Source: Cristatella mucedo (Eukaryota; Bryozoa; Phylactolaemata; Cristatellidae). From it: DNA of 64,000 nt. Numbering within the stretch: the first letter of the stretch is position 1; each line of letters opens with the position of its first letter. The stretch lies in NCBI GenBank assembly GCA_009760855.2, contig WPIO01000139.1:250001-314000 (forward strand). The letters are read 5' to 3'. Below the pieces are notes generated by a model. That model was not told where the DNA came from and did no database searches. It saw only the letters and a program-made list of their open reading frames with translations. The position numbers were made by a program, and so were the translations under genes. Positions 1 through 11,085 of this stretch are shown piece after piece.

Positions 1-127
1 CATATGGCTTTCAATAGTAGTAGCCGTCCAACGGTTGAATCCACACGGAACCATAATTATTGCACAGCTGCTGAATACGTCATTTCAGTACCGGTAGCTT
101 TGCTTGCAGAATTCATCGTCGTGTAAA

Positions 128-290
128 TTAGAAGATTTAACAACCTCATTTATTAAACGGTAGAAGAGTCTTAATTGCTCTTACGACCGCTTGCAGTTGG
201 CAATACAGAATTGCCCACAATATTAAACTCGCGACCTCGGTCCTGAAAAGCGAGCACCTTACGTCATGGGCTATCGTCGCTGTAAATCAT
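128..290 (-). mobile_element. SINE1 copy, tRNA-derived, degenerate
   Basis: Read on the minus strand this matches the SINE1 family seen best near 45.2, 62.7 and 63.7 kb: a decayed tRNA-like head, then a 'gtgggcaat' block, a 'tgcaagcggt' hairpin segment and a tail ending near 'gttaaatc'. Box A and box B are both mutated. Being one of nine related copies supports it more than this copy alone does. Confidence 0.6.
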
Positions 291-1736
291 GAGCAAATAA
301 ACTCGAACGAAGGCAATCCCTTAAAATTACTCGCTCACTTTCGTCTTTTTCAAATTAAAAATTGAACTTTAAATTTCGGCGACAGAAAATACATACCAGC
401 TCATAGACTGAGATGCAGTAGATGCCGTCATAAAAAGGCTCATGCAGCCTCGTACACGGACTTCCGAGACCGTCTTGTTGCAGTTGAAAAGTCAAAACTG
501 CAGTTGGACCTCCGGACGCTGCCTTAATTATTGCTCATTGAAAAGATTTTTTCTAACACATTCAAGTTGGTGCACAATTTAATGATTATGATAAATTGAC
601 TAACAAAATGCAATTTCATTACCTGCTTGAAAATGAAACTGCATATCTCTGTGATGAATACATCATTCAAATATAAATGTGTAGAAACGCCAAAGTTACG
701 ACCCTGTATCGCCAAAATCGTCAACTTCCTTTCGAGATTAATATTTTAGGACGACGCTCTATTAACTATTATATCCTGTAACATAGCAATTGAGATCAGT
801 ATCTAAACTTCTAATTGAGCGATGCCAAAATTTTAAAGATGAAGAGGAACGTGGAACGGGATATTGTTTCGCTATCTGAAAAAGTTTTAAGTGAACGACT
901 ATGCGATGCTGATGTGCCAATCCAAAGATAATATATATATGACATATTGCTAAGGGATAAGCCTACAAAATTAAATTGAATGTCAAGCTTGAAATGTGGC
1001 ACAGCCCGATCAGTCATCGCGGGCGAGATATTACGCAGCTATATGCTTACTTGCATGGCCTATAATTTTCGCATGTAATGTTCATAAGAAGACACTTATT
1101 CCGTGCTTTTTTGCAAGCTAACTGTGCCTCAGCTATTTAACCCGTGGAAAACCATCTGGTCGAGATCGTAGAGCAAGTTTAAACTATGGGGTGAAATCAT
1201 TGCCAACCTTTTGCTAAGACCGGCGAAGCAAGGTCAAGCAAATATGCTACTTATTCGATGCTATCAGTAGTAAAACTCATCAGTCATTAATGGTCAGTCA
1301 TCATTATTGGTGATTGCTTATCCATGCTCATGTAATTCTTTAGTCAGAATTGTATGTGCGTGATTTATGTCTACTCTTCTCGTGGCAAACAACAAAAGAT
1401 TTTGAATCCGTGTTTGTGTACTACGCGTATTTACCTTTTGGTCTAATGCGTGTGCGAGTATTTGGGCTTTTGTCGTTCAAGTAAGTTTGAATCCATAAAT
1501 CTTAGCCAGTCTTTTGATAGGCCAGTTGAAATTTGCATCGATTGAAAACAGCGGCAAGCCATTTTAGCGACCGGCGTGACACCATTTCGGAGCTTGTGTT
1601 GGTATTCGCTTCTAATTGAGACCGTCATTTTTCAAATGCAATATATTGAACTAGCGATCGCCTCATTAACATGTGATCAACTATACACGTATCCTTGTTC
1701 AACCACCGGCTTTTACAAATTTGTCCGTATACTGGA

Positions 1737-1740
<4 letters not shown>
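291..1740. other. unassigned AT-rich sequence
   Basis: No repeat family, RNA gene or convincing exon seen. Open frames are short and interrupted. Confidence 0.5.

Positions 1741-1802
<62 letters not shown>
1741..1802. repeat. (TA)n microsatellite
   Basis: Nearly pure TA run with one TG interruption. Short frames crossing it are artefacts of the repeat. Confidence 0.97.
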
Positions 1803-1806
<4 letters not shown>

Positions 1807-2439
1807 CATTTGTCAATTGTCAATTTGCATGCGGCGTGAGCTCTGGCTATAAGTATAAGGTATAAGTAAAATAAGTCATGTATAAGTAGAATAAGTCATA
1901 TTGCACGAGACAGCTGCTCGCAGCTACACATTATTTGACAGTATTACTCCAAAATGGTCCATATCATATCACGTCTGGTGGAGACGAATGGTCATTATCT
2001 AAAATCTGGTTTTGCAATTCATTTACAATAGGATTGAAAATTTTAAACTGTCTATTATTTGCTGACTGAAGTTTGTGTCAGACTTCATTGAGCAATTTAA
2101 ATTTCAACTAAAAGGCAACGAAGTATCCACTACTGAAAGTTGTTGCTTCGGCTTTCGAAAGCCAACTGAGTGTTATTACATGATCTGGCAAAACCAAGCG
2201 ATTTTTATGGAGAAATTGTAATGTCTTCACATGATTATTGGCAGATTTAACCTATCAAGTAGCTATCAAAAGAGTATGTTTAAATGCCTTGATATAGAAT
2301 GTAGTTGACATTAGCATAGGTAGTGAGGTTTCCATTCAATATCTAGTGTTAGATCAACTCATTCTTTCCATATAAATACTACAGTGTTAAATTGCATGTG
2401 CACAGTACAAAACTGATGCTGTATTTCATTCCATATCTG
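1803..2439. other. unassigned AT-rich sequence
   Basis: Nothing recognised. A 'tataagtagaataagtcat'-like phrase repeats twice near 1860-1900, a short local duplication. Confidence 0.4.
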
Positions 2440-3139
2440 CTTAAATGCTTCCATAGTAGCTCCTTATCTAGTGGCCATTGCGGTTGCCTAGCCGTTCGGT
2501 TCTCTAGCTTCTCCTGCTGCAACGTAGACAAGATCAGAGGGTTCATGTCTAAGGTTGCAGCAGTGGCTCCGGACTCCTGTCCCTCAATTATATCAAATCA
2601 GGTAGCCAGTTACTTAATTATGTGCAGTGCCACGATTTCTACATTCAAGGAGGCCATGAGTGACATAATTCCGAAATTTGTCGCTTAGTTAAAGAGTGCT
2701 ACTGTTCATCTACGATCTATTTCCACTTTCCTACATCTACGATGCTTACATCCAATGCTGCCATGTGTAAAAAATAACCAAATATGTGCTTAGCCTGAGA
2801 TCACGTCCCTGCACCTTTCAAAAAAGCTGATGGGAAGCCACTATTTAAGAAAGCAATGCTAGACCAAAAGAACCTTGAGCAGCTTCCATCAAGTCTTCCT
2901 TTTCCCGTTCTTAACAAAGAAAGAACGAGTTTGTGGCAGACCAGCTGAACTCCCACATTGGGACCACAAACATATCAAGTAAGTTCCAATCTGGGTTTAG
3001 AGCTAATCACTTCACAGAGTCGGCATTGTAGAGTGTATATAACGACCTTAGCGAGAAAGCAGACATTAGGTAAAGTCTGATTTTCCTGCATGATCCTTTG
3101 CCAGCATTCGATACTACTGATCGCGAAGTGTGGTTTGTG

Positions 3140-3766
3140 TTTCTATGTATCCATGCTTCGATCATAGACACTGGGCTCGCCGGCACACTGCCAGTGCAGG
3201 CAGACCTTTAGTGCCCTAAACCACTCCAGAGTGTAACAGGCGGTGGCAGTGGCCCTGGGACTGGCTGGTGCCCAGCTGTGGTCTGGCGGCTGTGGTATAA
3301 CCACAGGCATGCTTTGTCCTCGAACCCAGTGGGATGAGGTGTGGCTGGGAGGGAGTGGAAGGAGAGGGAATGGCAATCTAGGAGAGAACAGGCTGTCTGG
3401 GGGGCCCTGCAGGCGCTAGCGAGATTACACATTCCTGCGAAAAAGCTTCAGTGTTCTGTCTGCTTCCGCGTACGTACTCAGTTGGAAGAGCGCGATTATT
3501 GCAAGCTGATGGGATAAAAGCTGGTCGGACTGAGAGGGCCGACAGGAGCGACCGGAAGCTGCAGCAGCGATCACCGATGGTGTGCCGGGCGACAAAGGTT
3601 TGCCAGGCTGCCGCGGTGTGGCAAGAGGCAACAGCTCTTCAAGCTGTGACGGTCGGCCAGGCGGCGATGGTGTGCCTCGGGGCAACGGTGTTGTGCGAGG
3701 CAATCGTCGAGCCGATGGGCAGCATCGAACTGGTGGACTGCGTCAAACGAAGGGAGTACATTTTTG
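3140..3766 (+). other. GC-rich insertion with collagen-like Gly-X-Y pattern
   Basis: This segment interrupts the LINE-A RT between the 'DTTDREV' and 'ITRAALQW' regions and is much richer in G and C than its surroundings. On the + strand one frame near 3528-3560 reads GLRGPTGATGS. After a shift, another frame near 3573-3690 reads GVPGDKGLPGCRG and later GRPGGDGVP, with imperfect glycine periodicity. That is the pattern of a triple-helical collagen repeat with a frameshift. It could be a retrocopied collagen fragment, or an unrelated GC-rich element in which glycine codons recur by chance. The 3140-3430 part has no recognised content. The same six bases, ATCGCG, occur at both edges. Confidence 0.35.
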
Positions 3767-4267
3767 AGCCCTCACATCGCGCCTGGACATCACCAGGGCA
3801 GCACTGCAATGGTAAGGTTCTATCTCAGTGGCAGTCAACTGAGTATTGACATAAACTGACACAGCTCAACAAGGAGCCATGTAAGTACCTCAAGGCTCTT
3901 TTCTGGATCTGCTTTTTTTCACAGTTTATACTATCATTCTTGCTGATGCGATTGCGAAGGACAAACCAGGCTTTCACTCCTACATAGATGCAACCTTTTG
4001 CTTTATTCCATCCCAGCAGTCTTAGCACTTCGAATTCTCTTGATGCCTTGGAAGCATGCACTGATGAGATCAACATATGGATGGCAGCCAACTTTCTTAA
4101 ATTAAATGACGACAAAACCAACCTACAAGATATGGGTAAAACAATTATGATTTAGAAATTGCACAATTTAATGGTCAAAATCGGCTCAGCCAGCATATCT
4201 CCTGTTGAATTTGCACGTAATCTGTGTGGACAATTCCAAAATGAACTGTCATTTGACGACCATGTTA

Positions 4268-4383
4268 TAATAAAAATAATAAATACTAGCTGATTCAACA
4301 GCCTCTTTTGTATAGCGACAGGAGAGAATTTACGGCTATCACCACCATTTGCAGTGGCACTATATTATCGCCCTCCACAGGAC
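4268..4383 (-). mobile_element. SINE1 fragment inserted in LINE-A
   Basis: On the minus strand only the tRNA-unrelated body and tail remain: the 'tgcaaatggtggtgatagcc' hairpin block, then 'tcgctatacaaaagaggctg' and a tail of the type 'ttgaatcagctagtattta'. It interrupts the LINE-A sequence between the DDH and STVKSA codons, so it is younger than that LINE copy. Confidence 0.75.
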
Positions 4384-5030
4384 ATTAGGTCCACAGTCAA
4401 GTCTGCCTTCTTTCAGCTGCATAACATCTCTTAAATTCGGGCTTTCTTAGACAGGGATAGTGCATCTAAACTGGTCCAAGAATTTGCAACATCCTGTTAT
4501 GAACTGTGTAACCGTATGCTGGCATACCGGCGTGTCCAATCAGGTGCTTACCGTTAGTGACTATGCAGCTAGGCATGGCTGTCGTGAGCGTCCCAGTACC
4601 AGCACCATACAACTGTTCACATATCTCACATACCTGCACCGGCTCCTAATCGAGAAGGGTATCGACTTTTAAGTTCTGTCACTTTTAGATCCTATTATCA
4701 TCTGACTTCAGCCTACCTGTCACGACTACTCCCCACCAGTCTGAAAATTGTGCAACCAGCGGTTCCTACTCAATTCTTGTAGCTATACCATGTAGGAACC
4801 TCAAAAACTTCAAAGACCATCCACTTAGTTCTCATATTTCCAAAGCCTCTAACTTATTTCCAAAGTGCATCAAACCGTCCCCTGAAATGACAATAGAAAA
4901 AAAATTAAAACCTATCTATACCATCATTTAGCCAATAGTTCTGATGTGTCCTTTGTGTGCATATGCTTGCTTACGTTGTGCCTGCTGCTTACGGGTGTTA
5001 CCAAAAATCATTTGGTAATGTTTTCTATAT

Positions 5031-6364
5031 ATATATCTGGACGCACTATGCAAATGTATTATTAATAATATTGTCACTGTAAAGCCTCACTTGGGTCAAC
5101 TTGCATGTTAATCTTTGTAAAAATATTATTTAAGGTATAAGCATATGCATAGTCGACATATTGATTAGCATATTTAAACACACAAAAATGTGGTAATGGA
5201 ATCATAAAGTTTGTATCGGTCTTTTCAAGCGCCTCTTGGCATTTTTGGAGAATCATTAATTGGCAGGATCTCCTTCCTACAAACTATAATACGTATCTTT
5301 CTACGGGCGCCCTGCACGTCATCAATTTAACTAGGTGCATTAGTTTTAGTCCTTACGTGTGCCTATAACAATTTCCGACCACTTTAATGTACAGCCCACA
5401 AAGCATAGTAAGACCATTGCATAACTATTCAATTGCAAATGTATTTGGAAATAGAAGAAGTATTTGAAGCAGCGTTCGCACCAAGGATAAAAATGAGCTT
5501 CGGTCGCCATTGTTGTTATCAAAATTGTATCTCTTAAAGATTTTTGGTCTTAAGGCAGCAAATCGTTGGTCTTTAGGCAGCAAACATTTATCCTTAATGG
5601 AGTTAATTCTTGCTATAGTAGTACAAAAGTGTTAATTTTTCAGCAGGATTCACTAAACTATTATTTTACTGTATAATAATTAAGTACTTATTAGAAATGT
5701 GTACCTGCATAAATAACAGTAACTGAGATCTCCTTCTCTAGATACAATATTGGCTAACGCATGCTGGGCACCTCATTAAACTAGAGCTTTGCTTCACATT
5801 TGCATGACTCTGATGTCTTAGAAATCGTGTGCAGAGAAGAAGAGCTCTGCGATAGCACTAAATCCAAAAGTAAATAACCAAAAAATGGATCATCAAGATC
5901 ATCAAGATCAAGTCATCGAAATACTAAACAGAAAAGTGAAGGCTGGATAACTTAGCATCGTCCTCAATCATTGAGCACCAGGAAAGCCTTTGCGGCCTTC
6001 ACCCTGGCCGGCAGGTCTCATTTATGATTCGCCAGCTACAGGACCCTAACCAATGACTTGGGTACTGAAGTGCTGGTAGCCACTTACCGTTGGGCTATGA
6101 CCCAGGACCGATTACTGCAGCTGTCAATGGTGGCTATGATGAGCAAATACAGTCTTATCCTATTGTGAGCCGCATATGCAGGATGGAATTTTGTCAGCCG
6201 AGCCTACGGCTGAAGATGAATGGCTAGTCATTCGAGGAAGAGTGGCTTCGGCCTGCGATCGGATCGATGTGGTGACACATTTTAATATCTCCTGACTGCA
6301 CTGGGGTATTAATGTCACGTCATGGAATGTATCCCTCTCTGTCTGTAACTCGACGACGGCTAAG
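5031..6364. other. unassigned sequence
   Basis: No gene or repeat family recognised. 5870-6340 is somewhat richer in G and C and has short frames on both strands, none with a recognisable product. Confidence 0.4.
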
Positions 6365-7480
6365 TGAGTGTTAGGCAGAAGAATTTGCTGTTGCCCACTC
6401 ACAGCCTACGCAGCTTTCGGTATCCGTATAGTGGCCAACAGACTTCCTCTCATGTAACAATGAGCATACCAGGAGCATAGCTAAGTCAGGAGGGCATTAG
6501 ATAGTGAATAGTTTAGATATAGCAGCACTGTATGCCTGGAAAGGATGTGCCTGCAGCAGGAGAGTATATATGGTCGGGTAAAAATTATTGAACTGAGTTT
6601 CACCGTCTAGGACAGGGGTAGGCAAACTTTTCGGAATGCTAGGCAATTTCAGGAGGTCATGAAGGAACACTAGGCCAGAAGAAACCACGACCACTGCACC
6701 TGACCTGTGGAGTGGGCGTGGCCAGACGAACAAATTAACAGCTGTAATAGACAGCACAGCAATTCTAGGGGTAGACATTTATCATACCTCCCCACCAGCC
6801 TCTTCTGTTTTATGCAAGAGCCTGAAAGTAGTTCAACCTTAAGCTGCAACCAGCAGGACTCAAGGACAACAAAGACAACTCAATTAGGCCAGATCCATTG
6901 ATAAATAACTAGGGGCCACTAGGCCGGAGTGGAGCACTAGCTAGGCTGGAACTGGCTTAAAGGCCTGAGTTTGCAGACCTCTGGTCTAGGACTTCCAGAG
7001 CAAAGCTTCTTTCGCCAGCAGTACTTTTTCCTTTAGGATGGAACAATGTTGTCCAAAGAGGACCTTAAGGCTTAAGGAGACTGAAGCTGGTGCAGCGTTT
7101 CAGGTAAGGTTAAGATTAATAAAGAATATATCAAGGGGTCCTTGCAAGGACAAGGTGCCAGGCCAGCCATGGAGATCCTTGATGGTATTGTAAGAACTTT
7201 TCTATATATCCATTGATCAAGTGGGAGCCATCGCAGCTCGTTTAGCAAAGGAGTGGATGATAAATATTATTTATAGGCTGAACCCAATTTTCTGACTAGT
7301 CTTGCAACTGTATTCACCTCAAGCTGCAGAGGCTTAATGGCTTAGATAAGTAAACCTCTTGGCCACCTGCGACCTCCACATTAATCATCATTGATAAATA
7401 ATAAAGACCTGAGGACACTGCTATGGTGACTAAGCAGGGCAGTGTTTAAGTAGGATGATTTATTAGCCACTGTGAGAGTT
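6365..7480 (-). mobile_element. LINE-B fragment, split by a hAT-type element
   Basis: On the minus strand this follows the same order as the LINE-B copy at 55.6-56.6 kb: the C-terminal RT tail, the 'gcaaaggag' segment near 7240 and, at lower similarity, the region up to about 7480. The 3' side begins near 6367 at the 'cactcacagcctacgc' block. The copy is heavily mutated. The sequence on the two sides of the 371-bp insertion joins precisely at the conserved 'gtctagga/cctgcagagc' point of LINE-B, which confirms the element boundaries. Confidence 0.75.
6613..6983. mobile_element. non-autonomous hAT-type element (MITE), 371 bp
   Basis: The ends are imperfect terminal inverted repeats: CAGGGGTAGGCAAACT on the left and CAGAGGTCTGCAAACT read from the right, matching at 13 of 16 positions. 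The element is flanked by a perfect 8-bp direct repeat, GTCTAGGA, at 6605-6612 and 6984-6991. An 8-bp target duplication and CAG-type termini are hallmarks of hAT transposons. No transposase is encoded, so it would have needed an autonomous relative. Internal 'actaggcc' motifs recur near each end. It landed in a LINE-B copy and is therefore younger than it. Confidence 0.88.
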
Positions 7481-8026
<546 letters not shown>

Positions 8027-8103
8027 AGCAGGTAAGGAACGAACTGCTTGCTCGCCACCTATGCATAAACCACTGTTATAGCCTGCATGACACGTATGCT
8101 CAA

Positions 8104-8192
8104 GTGTGTAAACATGTGTGTGGGTGGTGTGTGTGTGTGTCCGTGTGAGTCTGTGTGTGTTTGTGTGTGTGTATGTGTGTGTGTGTGTGAGA
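8104..8192. repeat. imperfect (TG)n microsatellite
   Basis: TG-rich run interrupted by GGG, CCG and TTTG steps. Confidence 0.9.
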
Positions 8193-10294
8193 GGGAGTGA
8201 GTGAATTACCTCCTGCTTTTCGGAATCCAACACAAAAAACTATTACTCGGGATGACCACAAACTGAATATAGAAGTTTTAGTATTCTTAAAAACCTCCAG
8301 ACATTACAGTGTGTATATACCTATGAGCTAGTCTGAAGCACGTTCACACATGCTTCACACCATACTGTGAGTGTTTTAGCTCAACAATAGAGGGCACGGG
8401 TATGTTTAGCAAAGATCGTGTGCTAAATATTAGTTTGTCACTCAGCAGAATATGCATGCCAACCAACCAACCAACGATGTCCTACGAAGGCCAGTCTGAA
8501 GCAATATTGCTCAGTGTACCCGCAAAAGCCAGTGGCTCTCCATCAGATATAGTAGAATGTACTTTCAATCAGTGTATAACGTTCACACTTACAGCCTTGA
8601 TTGTTTTCTTAGGCTAGGCCCACAGCAAGGCAGCTCGATTTGCTAATCCCTAATGCAGACTTTGAATACAATGGAAACTGGATCCAACCAGAATGGGTTT
8701 CTGAAATGTTCTGCTTTGAGCTGGGACAATTTTAAATAGCCAATAAAAAGCCGAGATCATCCCTAAACTGCATCGTACCAGCCGGTTCGCTTTTTTACCG
8801 GTCATTATCGGCTCCTGCCATCCTTCTTAGTTAGCGTTGGTGTACCACTGTGTCGATCGCTAGAAGCATAAGGAAAATTTGAACCAGTCTATATCATCAC
8901 GTGGGAAGGCTGCACTACAACTCGAGTATTATTCCTGTCAAGGAATACCGACCTTTTCAAAAGTAAGCGAAAGTATCTACAAATTCTTATGAACAATTTA
9001 GAATTTTTCATTGAATTATCTCAGTTAAACTTGAACAAATAACATGTTGATCTTGCGTACTTAAAGCTCGGCATCACCCGCCCCCTAAAGGAGATGGCAG
9101 GTGGTAAGCTATTGCACTGCCAAAACTCGTTGCAAAGCTGCTAACTCACTTGAGCCCACGGTTGAATATTGTCAGTTTAGAAGTTGCAGCTGTCATATAA
9201 AACTTCAGTCGTGCAGTTAGAGTGGTATATTTGAAACGACAACTTACTGCTGGTGAGTGGACCACCAAGCCTAATAGTGGCCAGACAAATAAGAAAAACT
9301 CTTATCAATCCCTGAACTGATTAGTTAGAAGCCTACATTCTACCAACCAAGCCACTTTTAAGTCATATTGAATTAGAATAGTTGACATTTATTTAGGCTG
9401 GCAAGCCTAGGCCTACAGATCACATACATATTGCAAATGTACCGGTAGATCTAACGGACGGAGGGCACCTTCATCAGCAAGGTTCGTATTTCAACGCCAG
9501 ATGCAAAGTACAGCAGTGGGAACAGACCAGGCACTGACTAGCATGTGTCCATTTAATTATACGTCTACCAATCAGAGGAATATTGTCGCGTAAGAGAGTC
9601 GCCTGCAACAAAGCAAGAACCCTTGCAATGCTGCCCAATTTTGTGCCGAAACTGTACATCTGATGCGAATGAAGCCAAACTGCATCCCAAGTTCAAATAA
9701 CAATCCGAAAAGTGCTCCACTTAGGCCATCAGGTCTTGGCATAAGAGGCCATGCCTCTCTTGCTCCTACCCAACACTCCGGAGAGATATCAAAAAGGCCA
9801 CCTCGTTTCGGAAACAGGAGAGCAATAGTCGTTATCGTAGCAGCACTGGGGCCACACCTACAATATCCCTCGTGTTCCTCGTTCCACCAAAACCACGGTT
9901 TTGTCGCCAAAATGGCTGCTCCGTCGTCGTGAGATTTAAATTGGCCTGCGAGATGACGTCACGTTATATTACTATTTAGTTCCTCGATACAGTGTTCCTT
10001 TTCCAGTGATTCTCTTAATATTTTTTATGAGATCCTATATACTCGGATACACTGTTTTTATAAGACTGAGAAAAGGGCCATTGCCTTCTCCGGGGAATGA
10101 GTACAGATTCGTCGTGAATGAACTTAAGACTTAAATTCAAATATAATCACGCACCTTCATCCAAGCGATGAACTGCAAGAGCTCACTACCAGCAAGAAAT
10201 TTATTTAGAATCTACTTGAACTTGTAATATATAGTCGACGTTGGAACTAACTTCTTGCAAAGAAAGAGGCAATTTACTTGGATGGGATAGTGTA
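8193..10294. other. mostly unassigned; promoter-like patch near 9.9 kb
   Basis: No repeat family recognised. 9474-9932 lacks stops for long stretches in one frame on each strand, but neither translation resembles a family I know, and the minus frame has no early ATG. Confidence 0.35.
9906..9961 (+). promoter_or_regulatory. candidate YY1-type start, micro-exon and full CRE
   Basis: The phrase GCCAAAATGGCTGC (9906-9919) resembles the YY1 site that often overlaps the start codon of animal housekeeping genes. The ATG at 9912 opens MAAPSS and is followed by a donor-like GTGAGA at 9929. A perfect palindromic CRE, TGACGTCA, lies at 9954-9961. No downstream exon was recognised, so this may be a relic or chance. 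Confidence 0.25.
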
Positions 10295-11085
10295 TGCTAA
10301 TAATGATGATAATAGCAAATTTGTATACTCACCCTAAAATACCTTGATCTCTTTCTAGGCACTTTACATGTGCTGGAAGGAAGCCTAACCAGATGGTTAG
10401 CTGCAGCATGGACAATTGCAACAAACATTACATGGTCAGAGGTGACATGCAGATGGTAAACATGAAAATATAGGTAATGGCAGCATGCTGAGTATCAGCA
10501 CCTATAAGCACACAAATGGCGGACCACAGGAACCCTCTAAATATGGTGACAAGCGGGTACGTTCTAATTTCTTTATTTATGTCGTTGGGTTACAGTATGT
10601 AGTGACGTCTTTCGAAAGTGAGTTCCATGCTTTGGAAGCTTCAGAGCTAAAGGAAGGTCACCAAAGATTTTAAGATTGGCCTAAGGTATACACAACTAAA
10701 TGATTGTATTCGAAAAAGCAGGCAGTTTGATGATTGGCTTGGTGTGGAATAGTTGTGATAGGTAGGCCGAAGCCATAGAATTAAGAGACCTGCAAATGAG
10801 TTGCAGAACCTTGAAGTAGATGCACTTTTTGACTGGAAGCCAGTGCATTTTGGTGAGATTTAATGTGGTGTGGAAACTGCGACATTCACGATTGACAAGC
10901 CTAGCTACAGAGTTTAGCTAGTCGAGACCCGATGTTGCAAATGCACGGATCACCTTAGATATAGCATCGCTGTCTATTCAATCCTGAATTTTAGCAATGT
11001 TATGTTGAAAGTAGGTATATTATACAGTGGAGCTGATTTTTTCATCTAGCGAAATGCCACTTCGGAATGGGACACCTAGATTTCG
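10295..11085 (-). mobile_element. LINE-A 3' fragment
   Basis: Minus-strand copy. The degenerate 3' terminus lies at 10297-10375 ('ctctttctaggcactttac' on the + strand), followed by the 3' UTR and the C-terminal tail. It contains a small deletion near 10920 and stops at the 'gacacctagatttcg' point, a 5' truncation position shared by several copies in this window. Confidence 0.8.

Larger units (their letters stand above)
2440..5030 (+). mobile_element. LINE-A copy, long but badly decayed, carrying two insertions
   Basis: A CR1/L2-like non-LTR retrotransposon copy. Around 2640-2860 it matches the segment before the RT fingers seen in reverse at 15.8-16.1 kb. Near 2930-3060 it encodes, across frameshifts, the RT stretch that reads LNSHIGT...FQSGFRANH...ESALLRVYNDL in better frames. 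From 3767 it resumes with the 'GITRAALQW...YLSG' region, then the LNDDKTN block and the IGSASISPVE block near 4165. The C-terminal tail runs to about 4900 and a 3' UTR of the 28.5/44.8-kb subtype ends near 5025. It is split by a GC-rich segment (3140-3766) and by a SINE1 (4268-4383). Numerous stops make it non-functional. The left limit is approximate. Confidence 0.8.

Noticed and set aside
3143-3703. Proline-rich minus-strand frames
   Set aside because: Antisense of the GC-rich block. Proline runs mirror glycine codons on the + strand.
9474-9910. Two overlapping minus-strand frames resembling a membrane protein
   Set aside because: No early ATG, a frame change between the two, and no recognised family. 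The opposite strand is open as well.
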